Origin: Spizellomyces punctatus DAOM BR117
Lineage: Eukaryota > Chytridiomycota > Chytridiomycetes > Spizellomycetales > Spizellomycetaceae
Length of the DNA: 64,000 nucleotides
Direction: 5' to 3'
Assembly: GCF_000182565.1 (NCBI RefSeq)
Contig: NW_015971548.1
Span: 81,654 to 145,653, forward strand
Shown here one piece after another: positions 46,536 to 57,218 of the stretch; position 1 is the first letter of the stretch, and every line of letters starts with the position of its first letter. Under the pieces are notes generated by a model. That model was not told the origin of the DNA. It saw only the letters and a list, made by a program, of their open reading frames with translations, and made no database searches. Both the position numbers and the translations under genes were made by a program.

Positions 46536-49403
46536 GGTGGCATCCCCCTATACTCGCCGCAAAATCAGGCATCCGTCGCGTTTCTCTGGCTAGCGTCATC
46601 CTCTAACAAGCATAACGACCGAACTTCATCAGCAAGCAAGCCAATCACTTACGCATTCATGGGCATCCACTCCGTGAAACGACGGTCACAGGCAGTCACA
46701 AAAGTCATCCATGTCTCTCGCGCACTCACGCTCCATCACTTGTGAACAATACTATCCCACCAGAGACAAGACATTTGCGCAACCCTCTCATGTAGTAATA
46801 TCATCGATTTACACTCGCAAGCACAAGGACAATATCTCGCCGTTCTGACTTACCATGCAAATCATTACCAAGTCGGCAAAGACAACAACTGCATTAACAG
46901 GCCATGTACGGTGGTACTCATGACCATCAGTCCTTGGACCTTCGCAAGGAACAGGAGGAGGTGGCGCTCGCATGGATCATGTCCATCCGGCGCTTCGAGC
47001 GGCATTATGGCCATTCAATTTAGCTCTTTAAAATGCACTTCCGAAACCATGAGACAAGGCCGGCAATGTGGAGGGGATACATGATGGCGTTATATCAAAG
47101 TTCCATCGCTAGTGTTTGGGTATGGATCACGGTCAGAGGCAGCTCTCTGTCATGCATCAAGACGCGTGGGTCGGATAAAGTTAAAGGTAACTGTAGTAGT
47201 GATCCATGCTCGTATAAGTCACATCGGGCTAGACTATCTACGGTGTACAGTACTTTGCAAGCAGGAATCGATTGGCACATAACCACTCTGTACAAGATGG
47301 AACCTGACAGCCACGCGATAAGCAGATATCCAAAGTCGAATCCGCTTTGTGAAAAGTGGACCTTTGCCACGCCGCTTTGGGCCATACGATGCAGTAAAGT
47401 GGCCCTGGCTTGAGGAATCGGACCAGGTCGTCTCTTATACGGGGGAGGCGACTATGCATACCAGAACCATGCAGACAACGGTACCTTCAACTTTTCTCGG
47501 TCATCACAGAGATTGGACCCAATTATCCTGGAAAGCGATTGCTGAGAAGTGCCGGGTCTCGGCCAGCAACGATGTGCGCTGCACCAACGTAAGATCACAC
47601 ACTCAACGACGAAACAAGGGTCCCATGCATTAATGCAAGAAGGAGCTCTCGGACGGTAAAAGGTGTATACTCAAATGAAAGTTGAGGTCGCGGATGGAAG
47701 TCGTAACATCATGGTCAGGAACGACCATCACTTGAAAGAAGACAAAGTTAAGCTCTTGCCGGTCGGTGTCTCGGCTGCTCCACGAAAGAAACACCAATTG
47801 CCGTGACAGAGACACAGGAAAGTGGCATATTCTCGCAGTCGCTACTGAGAGGGATTCCCACGGACAGAAGCCGGAGCCGAGATCTGTGAAATGGAATTGT
47901 TATCTGGCGATAAAAGATGCGCTACCAAGGAGCGCAAAAGTGAACTCTCCTGAACGATGAGTGCAACCCAGCATAAGTGTTGCTGAATGGAAGCGGTGTA
48001 GAGGCATTGATGAAAGGTGCAGCGACAACGAGCATGTGATAAACGCCAGCGGTATTGAATCGCAACTTGCATCAACAGAGAAGCTCAACGGACGGCATAT
48101 GCCGGCAACGCAAAGAGGTAAGGAAACTCTCATATACTGGTTTCCTGCGTGATTGAACTACTCTGAAGGGCATTCAAGAGCAGAGGGATAAGAGCGTGAG
48201 ACAAGCCATGCATCTCACACTAAAATGTTTGAGTACGAATGGGGCAATGTGGTACGTGTTAGACAACTGGCTATGTCGCTGCTTCCGCCGCTCTTCGCCA
48301 AGCAAAAGGCATATCAAATGTGGAAAAGTACAAGTGATATTTCTCTGCACAATTAGTGCTGTCCCTGTCTCTCTGGTAATAGATCACCTTCCCACGACCT
48401 CAGCAGCCAGGAGAATTTGGAAACTGAGCTTGCAGCTGCCCGACAAGAAAATGCATGGCCGCTTTGTCGCACGGTTTTGCATGCGTACCAGTATCTGGGC
48501 GTCGTTTCAATTGTGGCCTTCAACACCATCCACCATCTCTCAAACGCGATGGCATCTCATGTCCAAGTACTGCTTATGGGTAATTTTGGTATACGTGACT
48601 AGTGCTGACCTAAGCAATTCTGCTGACATGGTCTTAAGACACGCTTCGTTGCACTGTTTGACGCTGATGAGGCATGTTCGTAAAACGATTACCAACGGTT
48701 TGCAACAAGTCGAAATTTCTACGTTTGAGGTTGAAAACGGACTTGTCACCGTTTGTCATTTTGGGGCCACAACATGATCTCAATAGAAAGAAGGAGGAAT
48801 GGTTGAGTGGAAGGTCGTGCCTTTGCCGCGTTCTGTAAAAGGAAGACCAGTGGGCTTTGCCGTAGAGGCGGTTATTTCCAACAGCGATTAGAACCCATCC
48901 ACTGTTTTAATTCTGCACGCGACTTCTTTCTCGTCGTCGTCGTTCTTGTTTATTCTAGACTTTTGTATGGAGAACACTTTATAATATTGTTCAAGATGCT
49001 TCCCATGATCATATGCAAAGCGTGACGTTGGTGCGAGTAGTTTGTTGGCTAGTTGGAATGAATCAAATGGAAGATTTGGGTCCGTCTAATGAAATCTCTT
49101 TGCATACGTTCCTCCTTGTAAACCAAAGGGGCGCGCACCATGGATGTCGTACGCCAAAAAGGCTCCGACTTGTCCGATGTTACCAACAATATTAGCAATA
49201 ACAGTCGTAAGCTACACATGGCCCCTGCAGGGGGATCCTTACGACTAACTCTCTATTGAATAGATTCGTACGGCAAGCTTGGTGCTATTGTGTGGACGCG
49301 TTTCTCCACTTGCCATGTGGTTAGACTGTTGTGATTTCGCATTCTGATCAAAAAAGGTTCACGCGGGCATTCCGGGATTCCGAAGGGCAAACCGACGACC
49401 ATG

Positions 49404-49455
49404 GTGTCCGAGTGTGTGTCCGAGTGTGTGTCCGAGTGTGTGTGAGTGTGTGTGT
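49404..49455. repeat. Minisatellite, 12-bp unit GTGTCCGAGTGT
   Basis: Three perfect tandem copies followed by a degenerate GTGTGAGTGTGTGTGT tail. Confidence 0.9.
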
Positions 49456-50429
49456 AGGAGGTAACAGAAACTTGCCCGCCGCAGCGCTTGCCCGCCAATG
49501 CGCGGTTTCACCAAAGCATGCCTGTTAGGTTCCCGCTTTAACAACACTATACAAATGGATTTGGGCTTATCGCTCGTATGTATATGCACATGGTGTGCGT
49601 GTATTCATGTTCCATAAAACCGGAACGCCTGATGTTAATCCTAATGGAAACACTGCTACATCTGCACTGGTTCCTTCTCAAAAACTTTGATCTACAATCA
49701 CACTTGTCATCGTGAAAGCTAGCATGTCCAACAAACTCGTTCATTGTCGTCGTCGTCTCGTCGCCCCCCAATGCCCTTTCCTCCTCAAGGCCCTTCCTGA
49801 AAACCCCCCAAGACCCCCATGGGGGGCAGCTGGAAAGCGGAAGCGGGTCCCATCGGTTAAAATCGACTTTGATGTACAATAAACTTTTTTTTTCTTATTA
49901 CTTTTTACGTCATGGGCCATCAAAGAAACGGACCAGGTGACTTTTGCCAAGACACTTCCATCTCCGTGTTTCTGTACACCAAGTGAGATTTTTACTACCC
50001 TTGTACCAGCTGGTAACCTCCTGTCGATCTTTTTTTTCATTCCCACATTTTCCACGAAAAATTGCATGGTTGTTGCTCTTTCAAATTGTATCACGGGACA
50101 AGCCGTTACACCGTGTGACGCATTTCCAACAATTTGGAAATAAGCGCGGTAGGGGATTCCAAGGGGTCGTTCCAAACTATCGGTCCCAATGAAGCAAAAA
50201 TGCCAAAATGCATGTTGTACAAGGAGAGAATAAAGGGGGAGAATACGCGCAAAAAAAAACCTGAAAAAAAAAGAAATAAAAAGCAGCAAGAGAATTTTTA
50301 TCTCCCAATGCGTGGTTCATTTGTCCCTATTTGGGCAATGCAGAGCGTTGGCTTCCAATTGGCCGCTGGGGCTTTGCGACTTAAAAATTCCCACGCTTCC
50401 GTTAAGTGCTTTGAGGGAATTTCTCGTTG

Positions 50430-50492
50430 TCGCCGTCGTCGTTGTCGTCGTTGTTTGTCGTCGTGGTCGTCGTCGTCGTCGTCGCCGTTGTT
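50430..50492. repeat. CGT/GTC trinucleotide tract
   Basis: Imperfect run of CGT units about 0.5 kb upstream of the zinc-finger gene at 51008. It is low-complexity DNA; no function is inferred. Confidence 0.8.
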
Positions 50493-51002
50493 GGACATTT
50501 GAAAAGGCGAGAGTTTTGAACGTCACCCGCCCGTGGCGACCATCATCACCACACACATTACAGCATTATCATTGCTACGGAAACGCTCGTCCCATTGGAC
50601 CACCTTGCCTGTGTGCGAGTTCTCGCGTCGGTGTAAAATTATAGATGGTTGCCCTCACGGCGTCTCCACCCGTCTTGTTGACGTCGTCCTTTGAGCATTC
50701 ACTGCGACCTTGTTCGGATGTGGTATGTATTCCTCATGAAAATGCTTGTTTATTTTCATTGCTGGTCGCTGTTTTCCACGTGGCATTTGGGAAACGCTTG
50801 GTCATTTTGCAAAACGGGACAATGCGCGCAAGGCTCGCCCAAGCACATTTCGTTAATGTGGGCGGGTCTTGGCTGGGCCGTGGACGGGCTGATGTAACCT
50901 GCTTTTTGGTTAAATGGCATTGGAATTTTCAGAAATACTGATCTTCTACCTCTTTTGTTTTCTCTACAAAGCAGGGCACGGGAACGCAACTCGTCACGAC
51001 GC

Positions 51003-51011
51003 ATGCCATGA
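51003..51011 (+). promoter_or_regulatory. Minimal upstream ORF overlapping the start codon
   Basis: ATG CCA TGA at 51003-51011 overlaps the main ATG (51008-51010) in another frame. Ribosomes starting at the first ATG would terminate on top of the real start, a layout that can lower or condition expression. The effect is inferred. Confidence 0.4.
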
Positions 51012-52754
51012 CCCACTCTTACGAGCTCGATAGCCACCACACTTCAGATGAACACTTTGCAGAACTCGAAGCAAGTGACATCGGCGCACAATTTGATGGA
51101 CTTTCGTCCGTACACAGCGAACATGTCCCGTCTCCGCACTCACCGCACGAGTCGCTCCCACATTCACCCTCTGTCGCACACCTCGTAGCTTCTCCTGTCC
51201 GGCTGGCATCGGACGGTGCAGACCGCACGACAGACTCTGACCTTCAGCTGAAGCAGGAAACACATCAGAATGGGGATTCATCACAGCAGCAGCAACAGCA
51301 GCAACAACACCAAGAACAACAACAACTACAACAAGCAACCCATCATCATCAGCAGCAGCCTGATCTAAAGATAGAGGGACCCTACCTCTCTGATGTGATT
51401 CCATCTACCCTAAGTCTACCACATATGGGTGAACCTCCTCTCCATCCCTCGCATCCGCACCAGCACGCTCACCCTCATCACGATCCTACATCCACATTTT
51501 CTCATTTTGCCGCGCCAGCCAGCACGCATATGCACTCTCCTGCTCTGCAACCCCATCGAACAGGCCGTGCGCGTGCTCAAACGTTCCATTTCGGATCACC
51601 CGCAAACGTTACCTACAGTCCAATGAGCACGTATGCTCCATTGACACAACAAGTTTATTCATTCCCGTACTCCTCGGGACGCTTTCAATACCAAGGCATG
51701 TCCCAATCCATGTCACCGCTTGCCACCGTCCCAGAGCACCCGCTACCACCTATCTCAACCACACAGCAATTGTCTCCGCACGAGCACATGTTTACCATTC
51801 CACCACCGCCCCTATCCGACTCTGACCGTCCGGTTTTGCAGTTCCGACATCAACAGCAACAGCAACAGCATTTTTTCCACGATGGACAGCAGCGCATGCG
51901 GCGCTCACCACCAGCCATGACGCGTCAGCGAAGTAGCAGTGACCAAGTCATGCGGCCTAGCACGCTGTTAGTCGACACGGGCATGGCACGACGTCCCTCG
52001 GTCATGTCCTACAACGGCGCCATGGTGTCCCCTTTGGGCACGCCAACACCCGATCCTTATGAGGGACATATGAGCGTGTCCGCGGGAGCCATTATGATGG
52101 GTGGGCATATGGGAAGCCTGGGAGACCCGTTAGGACAACCTATGGGTTACGGAACAGGATATCTCAATCCGGCCCACCTATCTCAACCCCATACTCGTCG
52201 ACGCGCACCATCCGCTCCACTGATTCCTCATCCATCCTATTTCCACACTCCGGTCGCATCCCCCAGCGAATCGTCGAGCCCTCACGACAGTCCTCAAATG
52301 CTCCACTACTCCACAGACCCTTCGTCCACCCCGATCATGAACCCTGTCGACGAAGACTTTAAGCGGCGCATACTCCAACTCAAGTTTGAAGAACGCGAAA
52401 TCGCCATCGACTTCTTAAAAGATCAAGCTAAACAGGCTGGATTCTCCGTGTTGGTACGCACGAGTCGACCGGACTACGTGGTCATTATTTGCAATTGTGG
52501 GCGCCGGGTCAAGCAAGTGGAGGGGGAACGCAAACGGAAACGGAAGCGAAAGACGGCCATGACGGGATGTGAGTGGCATGTGATTTTGTTTCGGAGGAAT
52601 ATCCCTGGGTAAGTTTTGCATATTTTTGATCATGGTTGGAGCTTGTTGTTGACTCGTTTTTGCGTCGTGTAGGAGCACTGCACCTCGAATGTGGGAGTTT
52701 CGAGCGAGCAGTAAAATGGAGCATAACCATCCACTCAACCTCAACGATGACTGA
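51008..52754 (+). CDS. Poly-Gln protein with FAR1/WRKY-GCM1-type zinc finger (copy A)
   Basis: Two exons (51008-52608, 52673-52754) give 1683 nt, or 560 aa. The N-terminal 430 residues are disordered and rich in His, Gln, Pro and Ser, with glutamine runs near residues 93-125 and around 282-290. The C-terminal domain has a helix (FKRRILQLKFEEREIAIDF) and then VRTSRPDYVVIICNCGRR, a basic patch (RKRKRKRKTAMTGCEWHVIL), WEFRAS and MEHNHPL. Cys of CNC, Cys of GCEW and the two His of HNH are the likely zinc ligands. This is the fold of FAR1/Mutator-transposase and Aft1-like factors, so sequence-specific DNA binding is expected. The single intron cuts the finger between GCEW and WEF. A two-codon upstream ORF (ATGCCATGA, 51003-51011) overlaps the start codon. 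Confidence 0.85.
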
Positions 52755-53697
52755 GCTCCCAACCGGGGACCCATGTATTTGAGATTCCTTGTCAATTTAA
52801 CACTCCTTTTTTTTTGGAATATCCTGTTTGGAGATTTTGTCTGTAGGCCTCGTGCTGTTCTAGTTTCAAAGCATACCCAGTGTGTAGCTTTATTGTAGAG
52901 TTTTTTTTTGTATTGTCATGTTGACTGTGGGGATTTTAGATTTTTTTAGACTTTGTGTATAGCCCAGGTGGATGGACAATAGATGTTCGAGTTGTGAAAG
53001 ATGAGAGATGTTATATCCCAATGCAAATGGGCACGGTGATGAGTGTGTGGTTCGGATGCTACAACGTTTTGTAATCGCACAATCAAGTCAGTTACCGTAT
53101 GCACAACTCAAGAAGCATTGGATTGATAACGCAAAGGGCCATAGTTTAAATCTGGAGCAGGAAACGAGTTTTTGTGAACACATGCAGAAAGTGTTTCAGA
53201 GCCCGAATTATCGCAACGATCATCATCACGCAAAGATGATGTGCCAAGGAAAAATCGATCAACATCTAAACGAGCACCTGCAGCGTTTAACAATCCCATG
53301 CCATCACGACAAACAAAATGGATGGTATCAAACATGGCTTTATCCCATATTTTGCATACGAACACAAAATCAGCAAAGAATGCCTTTTGCGCAACTCGAT
53401 TTGCACAAAGTTACAAGGCAAGGGACAAAGCTCAGGACAAAAAAAAAACGGTATCAACCATGTTATTCAAGGTATCAACCGTGTTATTCAAAAACAACGG
53501 TTTTAATGATAGCTAACTACTATATCCACATGAGAAAATACATTATAAAGTGTGAAAATAAATGACTTTGGGCTACTGGTTTTGCGTTTTCACACACCAA
53601 AGAAAACACACACACACATACAACACACAGACTGGTACAATCCATTCTATTCCCGTCCCACCACCATCCCTTCCACAACCTGCTCCTATGTTGATGT
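52755..53697. other. Region between convergent zinc-finger genes
   Basis: This AT-rich stretch should hold both transcription ends. It includes a 185-codon plus-strand ORF (53008-53565) without recognisable domains and of doubtful reality, and a CA-rich tract near 53605. Confidence 0.4.
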
Positions 53698-54834
53698 TCA
53701 AGGCCCACCATCAATTACAGGTAAAGAATGATTATGCTCCATTTTAGGGGTTGCCCGAAACTCCCACTTTTTACCACCACTCCTGAACAAGACAACTCGC
53801 CACTCACACCCCGTCATAGCCGTCTTGAACCTCCGATTCCGTTTCCGTTCGCCCTTTAATCTCTTGAGGCGTCTCCCACAATTACAAATCACGACCACGT
53901 AATCGGGTTTAGAGGTACGCACCAGGACGGTGAAACCAAAGTTTTTCGCCACGGTCTTTATGTATTCTATTGCGGGATCTTTGGTGTCGAATGTTTGGTT
54001 CAAGAGGGCTGATTTAAAGGTGTGAGGATCGTATGGAGTGTAGCCGTCTGGCAGTGGGGTGAGACGGGGGTTATACCGGTAGGATTGTTGACCTTGTACT
54101 TGGGGAACAGGAGGGATATTGGGTTGTTGTTGGGGAGACGCATGATGCGAGTAGATGCGCGAATACGGGAGTGTAAATGGACTTGCACCTGCACCAGCTG
54201 ACGGCGTTGGATACATGAGAGGATCCGAGGGTATCATGGACATGTGAGAATGCTGATGATGGGAATGATGTTGTGGTTGTTGCTGTTGCTGTTGCTGTTG
54301 CTGCTGTTGTTGTTGTTGTTGGGAGTGATGATGATGAGAATGTGTTTGATGTTGTTGATGGTGATGCGATGGATGGGTATAGGCTGAAGAGGATGAAGCC
54401 GCGGAAGAAAATATAGATGCATCTGGATAGTTGACGTTGAGTGCAGGATCATAGGTTCCAAAGGCCGACTGAGGTGTGTGGTGGGGCGTCTGCAATTGCT
54501 GTGGCTGAGAATGCGATCCAAGCGGAGGAGACGAATGCGTGTGATGATGCCGTTGAGAGGTGTAGGAATGTGTCGTGTCAAATGAGCGTTGAAATGCGGG
54601 CAGAATCACCTTGCTGGTTGTGTTTGTAGTCGTGTCTGGGAGGTGCGAGGAATGATAGGAGGAATGAGGGCGGAAAGAGTACATATCTTGAAGAATGGGG
54701 GCAGGATGCGAATAGGAATCGGTCATCGTCAAATGTGGAATAGACAGTCGATTCGTTTGATACAGTGAGGACGACGACGATGGAGAGGATCCAGTCGTGG
54801 GAGCGTTGTTGAGAGCAGCGAGAGCGAGGGACAT
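53698..54834 (-). CDS. Poly-Gln protein with FAR1/WRKY-GCM1-type zinc finger (copy B)
   Basis: This is an intronless 378-aa protein from ATG at 54834 (MSLALAALNNAPTTGSSPSS). It is a paralogue of the gene at 51008, transcribed towards it. The N-terminal 270 residues are Ser/His/Gln-rich with a run of about 15 glutamines (54276-54320). The C-terminal domain matches copy A closely: NQTFDTKDPAIEYIKTVAK, then VRTSKPDYVVVICNCGRR, RFKTAMTGCEWRVVLF, WEFRATPKMEHNHSLP. The presumed zinc ligands (Cys in CNC, Cys in GCEW, His-x-His) are conserved. In contrast to copy A no intron interrupts the finger. Expected role: nuclear DNA-binding regulator, possibly controlling related targets. The frame is open upstream to a GTG, but no ATG lies before 54834. 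Confidence 0.85.
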   Translation of the reverse strand: MSLALAALNNAPTTGSSPSSSSSLYQTNRLSIPHLTMTDSYSHPAPILQDMYSFRPHSSYHSSHLPDTTTNTTSKVILPAFQRSFDTTHSYTSQRHHHTHSSPPLGSHSQPQQLQTPHHTPQSAFGTYDPALNVNYPDASIFSSAASSSSAYTHPSHHHQQHQTHSHHHHSQQQQQQQQQQQQQQQPQHHSHHQHSHMSMIPSDPLMYPTPSAGAGASPFTLPYSRIYSHHASPQQQPNIPPVPQVQGQQSYRYNPRLTPLPDGYTPYDPHTFKSALLNQTFDTKDPAIEYIKTVAKNFGFTVLVRTSKPDYVVVICNCGRRLKRLKGERKRNRRFKTAMTGCEWRVVLFRSGGKKWEFRATPKMEHNHSLPVIDGGP

Positions 54835-54889
54835 CCCAATTCGATCTTTGATGGGTTTCAGAGAGAAAATAAATAAAGCAACCACACAG

Positions 54890-54964
54890 GGATTGCATCC
54901 ACAGGGAATCGAACTCTAGCAAAATGACTTGGAATGCACGAAGTGCCCTTAATGCATTCAATCC
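54890..54964 (-). other. tRNA-like structured element in the 5' leader
   Basis: 75 nt closed by a perfect 6-bp stem (GGATTG/CAATCC) with a B-box-like GAGTTCGATTCCC near the 3' side and an internal AATGCA/TGCATT hairpin. D- and anticodon arms do not pair properly, so it is not a functional tRNA. It lies 56-130 bp upstream of the ATG at 54834. Confidence 0.25.
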
Positions 54965-56329
54965 GGCCTCTGTCAGAAAAGAGAATCCTCAGCCAGGAGA
55001 ATTCCAACCGGTCTTTAAGAACACTTGCACAAGTGTTCCAATTTTTTTGGTTGTCAATTCACAGCTAGCCTTTCGAAAGAGACGGCGGTAGGTGATGCTC
55101 TTGCCGTCGTCGTAGTCGTCCCGTCACTTGTTTCAAGAAACAGGGGAAGGGTCGACCAGTTTGCGTTCGTTGACGGCGCCGGTTGAGGGCGCCTTTGACT
55201 TGCAGTCCGTTGTTCAGTCTGCGCCTGCGTCCGTTTGGTCCTGTTACGTCCGTTAACGTCCGTTCACTCTGCTCAGTCCGTTGACTGCGAGTGGAATTCC
55301 TTCTGCAAAACGAGCGGGGGAACGAGAGCTCAGTATATATATGTAATAGTATGTCCGTGTCGTGACATCTCAAGATATATAAACAAATAAAAGTCAAACG
55401 GTAAAACTTGGTCCACCCACAACGCGTTTGAAACACGCCAACTCTACAGTTTTTTTAAGACAGTTCTTAACTCACATGGACAACAGGCTTCAAGGCAAGA
55501 TAAAATACGCGAGACCAGCCGAACTTGCAAATTAGGCGCTGATTTCTACGTTTTGAATTGAGGGGGCAGGCGGGGCATCAGGCACGTTCGCCTTTCCTTT
55601 TTAACCGTCTACTACTACGATAATGCACAGATTCGGCACCCAATGGTAAATGGGGAACCCGAGTTGCTTTTCTCGGGTCAAAAAATGCTGACGCCGTGCT
55701 TGTCGTCAAAGAGTAGCTATAAGGATTGGGGATCCCACTTTTTAGTGGCGTTTGACTGCTTCGAGGCCTAACGATAGTAGACGGAAACGCATGGCCTCAT
55801 GGGCCATGAGCATCATTACCCATCCTGGGCAGCGAGATGTGTAATGATAGTGCTAGGTAAGTAGGCTCTGTCCTACGAGTTCCCCACTCGCGTCGTCTTT
55901 GTCCACAATCCATGCTTTCCTAAAATTAACACGAAATCGGCTCAAGACAAGAAACAGAACAAGAGAAAATCTGGGGCGGGGAACCTGTTCAAAAGCCCAG
56001 ATCGGAGAGGAGTTGGGGATGGCTTTTGTCAAGGGCACGCGCCAAAACGCAAACGCAACAGGCCGAAAACTTCACACTTACGCTCGGCTCCCCAAAAGCC
56101 CCCGGTCGTGCTTTGCCACATGGCAGCCACCCGCGAGCCACTGTGGCTTACTAAGCATCCAATTCGTATCGAATATTTGATATCAGCAACATTGCAGTGC
56201 GTGCGTCCAACCAGGTTTGATGGTATGGCCTAGGAATTGTTGAATAATTGCAACCACAATGGGCCGGTTGAAACCCGCTTCTATGCTCATCCGATCACAT
56301 ATTCGATAGTGCGGAGCCGATGGGTATTG

Positions 56330-56412
56330 GCACTAGCACCCGCACCAGGGATTGAACCGGCGACAACCAGTTCGGAAAAGGTAATCTAACTAATCTACGC
56401 TACGGCTGGAAC
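56330..56412 (-). repeat. Degenerate tRNA-derived (SINE-like) sequence
   Basis: On the minus strand there is an A-box-like TAGCGTAGATTAG, a T-T-CCG-A-A loop and a B-box GGTTCAATCCC at tRNA-like spacing. The stems contain mismatches, so it is more likely a tRNA pseudogene or SINE head than an active tRNA gene. Confidence 0.4.
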
Positions 56413-56459
56413 ACCCCTGCTGAACACTTTTGGTCTACCGTGTCCATCTAACATTGATT

Positions 56460-56525
56460 TGTAGCGAACGACTCTGATAAACCGGTTCGCTCTGTAGCGA
56501 ACGACTCTGATAAACCGGTTCGCTT
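56460..56525. repeat. 33-bp direct duplication at the LTR start
   Basis: Two tandem copies beginning TGTAGCGAACGACTC. Each contains GCGAAC and GTTCGC in inverted orientation, able to form a hairpin. Confidence 0.85.
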
Positions 56526-57064
56526 AAAGGCATCAGGTGACCATGATTGAGGTTTCCGCAATTGCAACCTAAGCTTCGAAACCCCTGAGATCAAGCTCGG
56601 TTCTGGGCTACACCAGCGCAGCGCAAAGGATACGTTACACAGCCATGATTGATCATGGCGATGGTCCGAGATGGGAAGATCGGACGCTGCCACCCTAATG
56701 AAGGCTATGGAAACTAGTGTAGATGTTACCATAGCATATTCTTGTATAAAAAGAGGAATTCAATAAAATAAGTCAGCGGGCAGAAGCCGTAGCGACACAA
56801 AATCCCCATAACTCACTTCTCAACTCCAATCTTAGGTTAACAGGAACCTAACAGAGCGCTTCAATGGCCTGATCACCCATACCGAAGCCTCTAAATCCTG
56901 CTCGGTTCACGACTAACCGACTCTCCTTGCCTCTCACCCTCAAGTCGCTACCGACGCCCAAAGAAAGGATTTGGAGACTACGATTCCTAGTACGGACACC
57001 CATACAACCTGCTAGGAGACCCAAGTTGTCTTTACCGTAGTCTACCAACAAAAAATCCATTACA
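56460..57064 (+). repeat. Probable 5' LTR of the chromovirus
   Basis: It begins TGTAGC and ends TTACA (TGTA...TACA inverted ends), and a TGG-initial primer-binding site follows immediately. A TATA box (TATAAAAAGAGG) lies at about 56745. The first 66 bp are a duplicated 33-bp unit. The boundary is inferred, because the second LTR is outside the window. Confidence 0.6.
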
Positions 57065-57082
57065 TGGTGGAGAAGTGCGACG
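57065..57082 (+). other. Candidate primer-binding site
   Basis: TGGTGGAGAAGTGCGAC directly follows the LTR. Its complement ends in CCA, as expected for a tRNA 3' end. The tRNA was not identified. Confidence 0.5.
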
Positions 57083-57218
57083 AACTGCCTTCCCCTCTCA
57101 AATTCAGCTGAAAACCTTATTCGGTCGTACCGAAACTCTTGCACAAACCGAGATCCGCTCAGGTAGCTACTCGGAAACCTTTTCTCTCGTTTCGGAAACA
57201 GACTTCACGAAACCGAGA

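Larger units (their letters stand above)
45418..51002. other. Long gene-poor stretch with repeat remnants
   Basis: No intact gene is recognised over 5.6 kb. It contains a decayed reverse transcriptase (46262-46535), a 12-bp minisatellite (49404-49455) and a trinucleotide tract (50430-50492). The ORF at 48196-48777 (193 aa) has no recognisable domain. The last kilobase should contain the promoter of the gene at 51008. Confidence 0.5.
54835..56459. other. Intergenic before the chromovirus
   Basis: This stretch contains the leader or promoter of the minus-strand zinc-finger gene, including a tRNA-like hairpin at 54890-54964, and a degenerate tRNA-derived sequence at 56330-56412. Otherwise there are only short ORFs without domains. 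Confidence 0.4.

Noticed and set aside
47095-47385. Minus-strand frame thought to be part of the gypsy fragment at 46262
   Set aside because: No RT or RNase H motif could be placed. Distance and frame breaks make the link too weak.
48196-48777. 193-codon plus-strand ORF, first thought to be an RT fragment
   Set aside because: No RT, integrase or protease motif could be aligned in it or on the opposite strand, so it is left as anonymous.
49404-49455. Regular repeat considered as a CRISPR-like array
   Set aside because: The units are contiguous 12-mers without spacers, so it is a minisatellite in a eukaryotic genome.
53008-53565. 185-codon plus-strand ORF between the convergent zinc-finger genes
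   Set aside because: It has no recognisable domain, a biased His/Gln/Lys composition typical of AT-rich non-coding DNA, and it lies where both 3' UTRs are expected.
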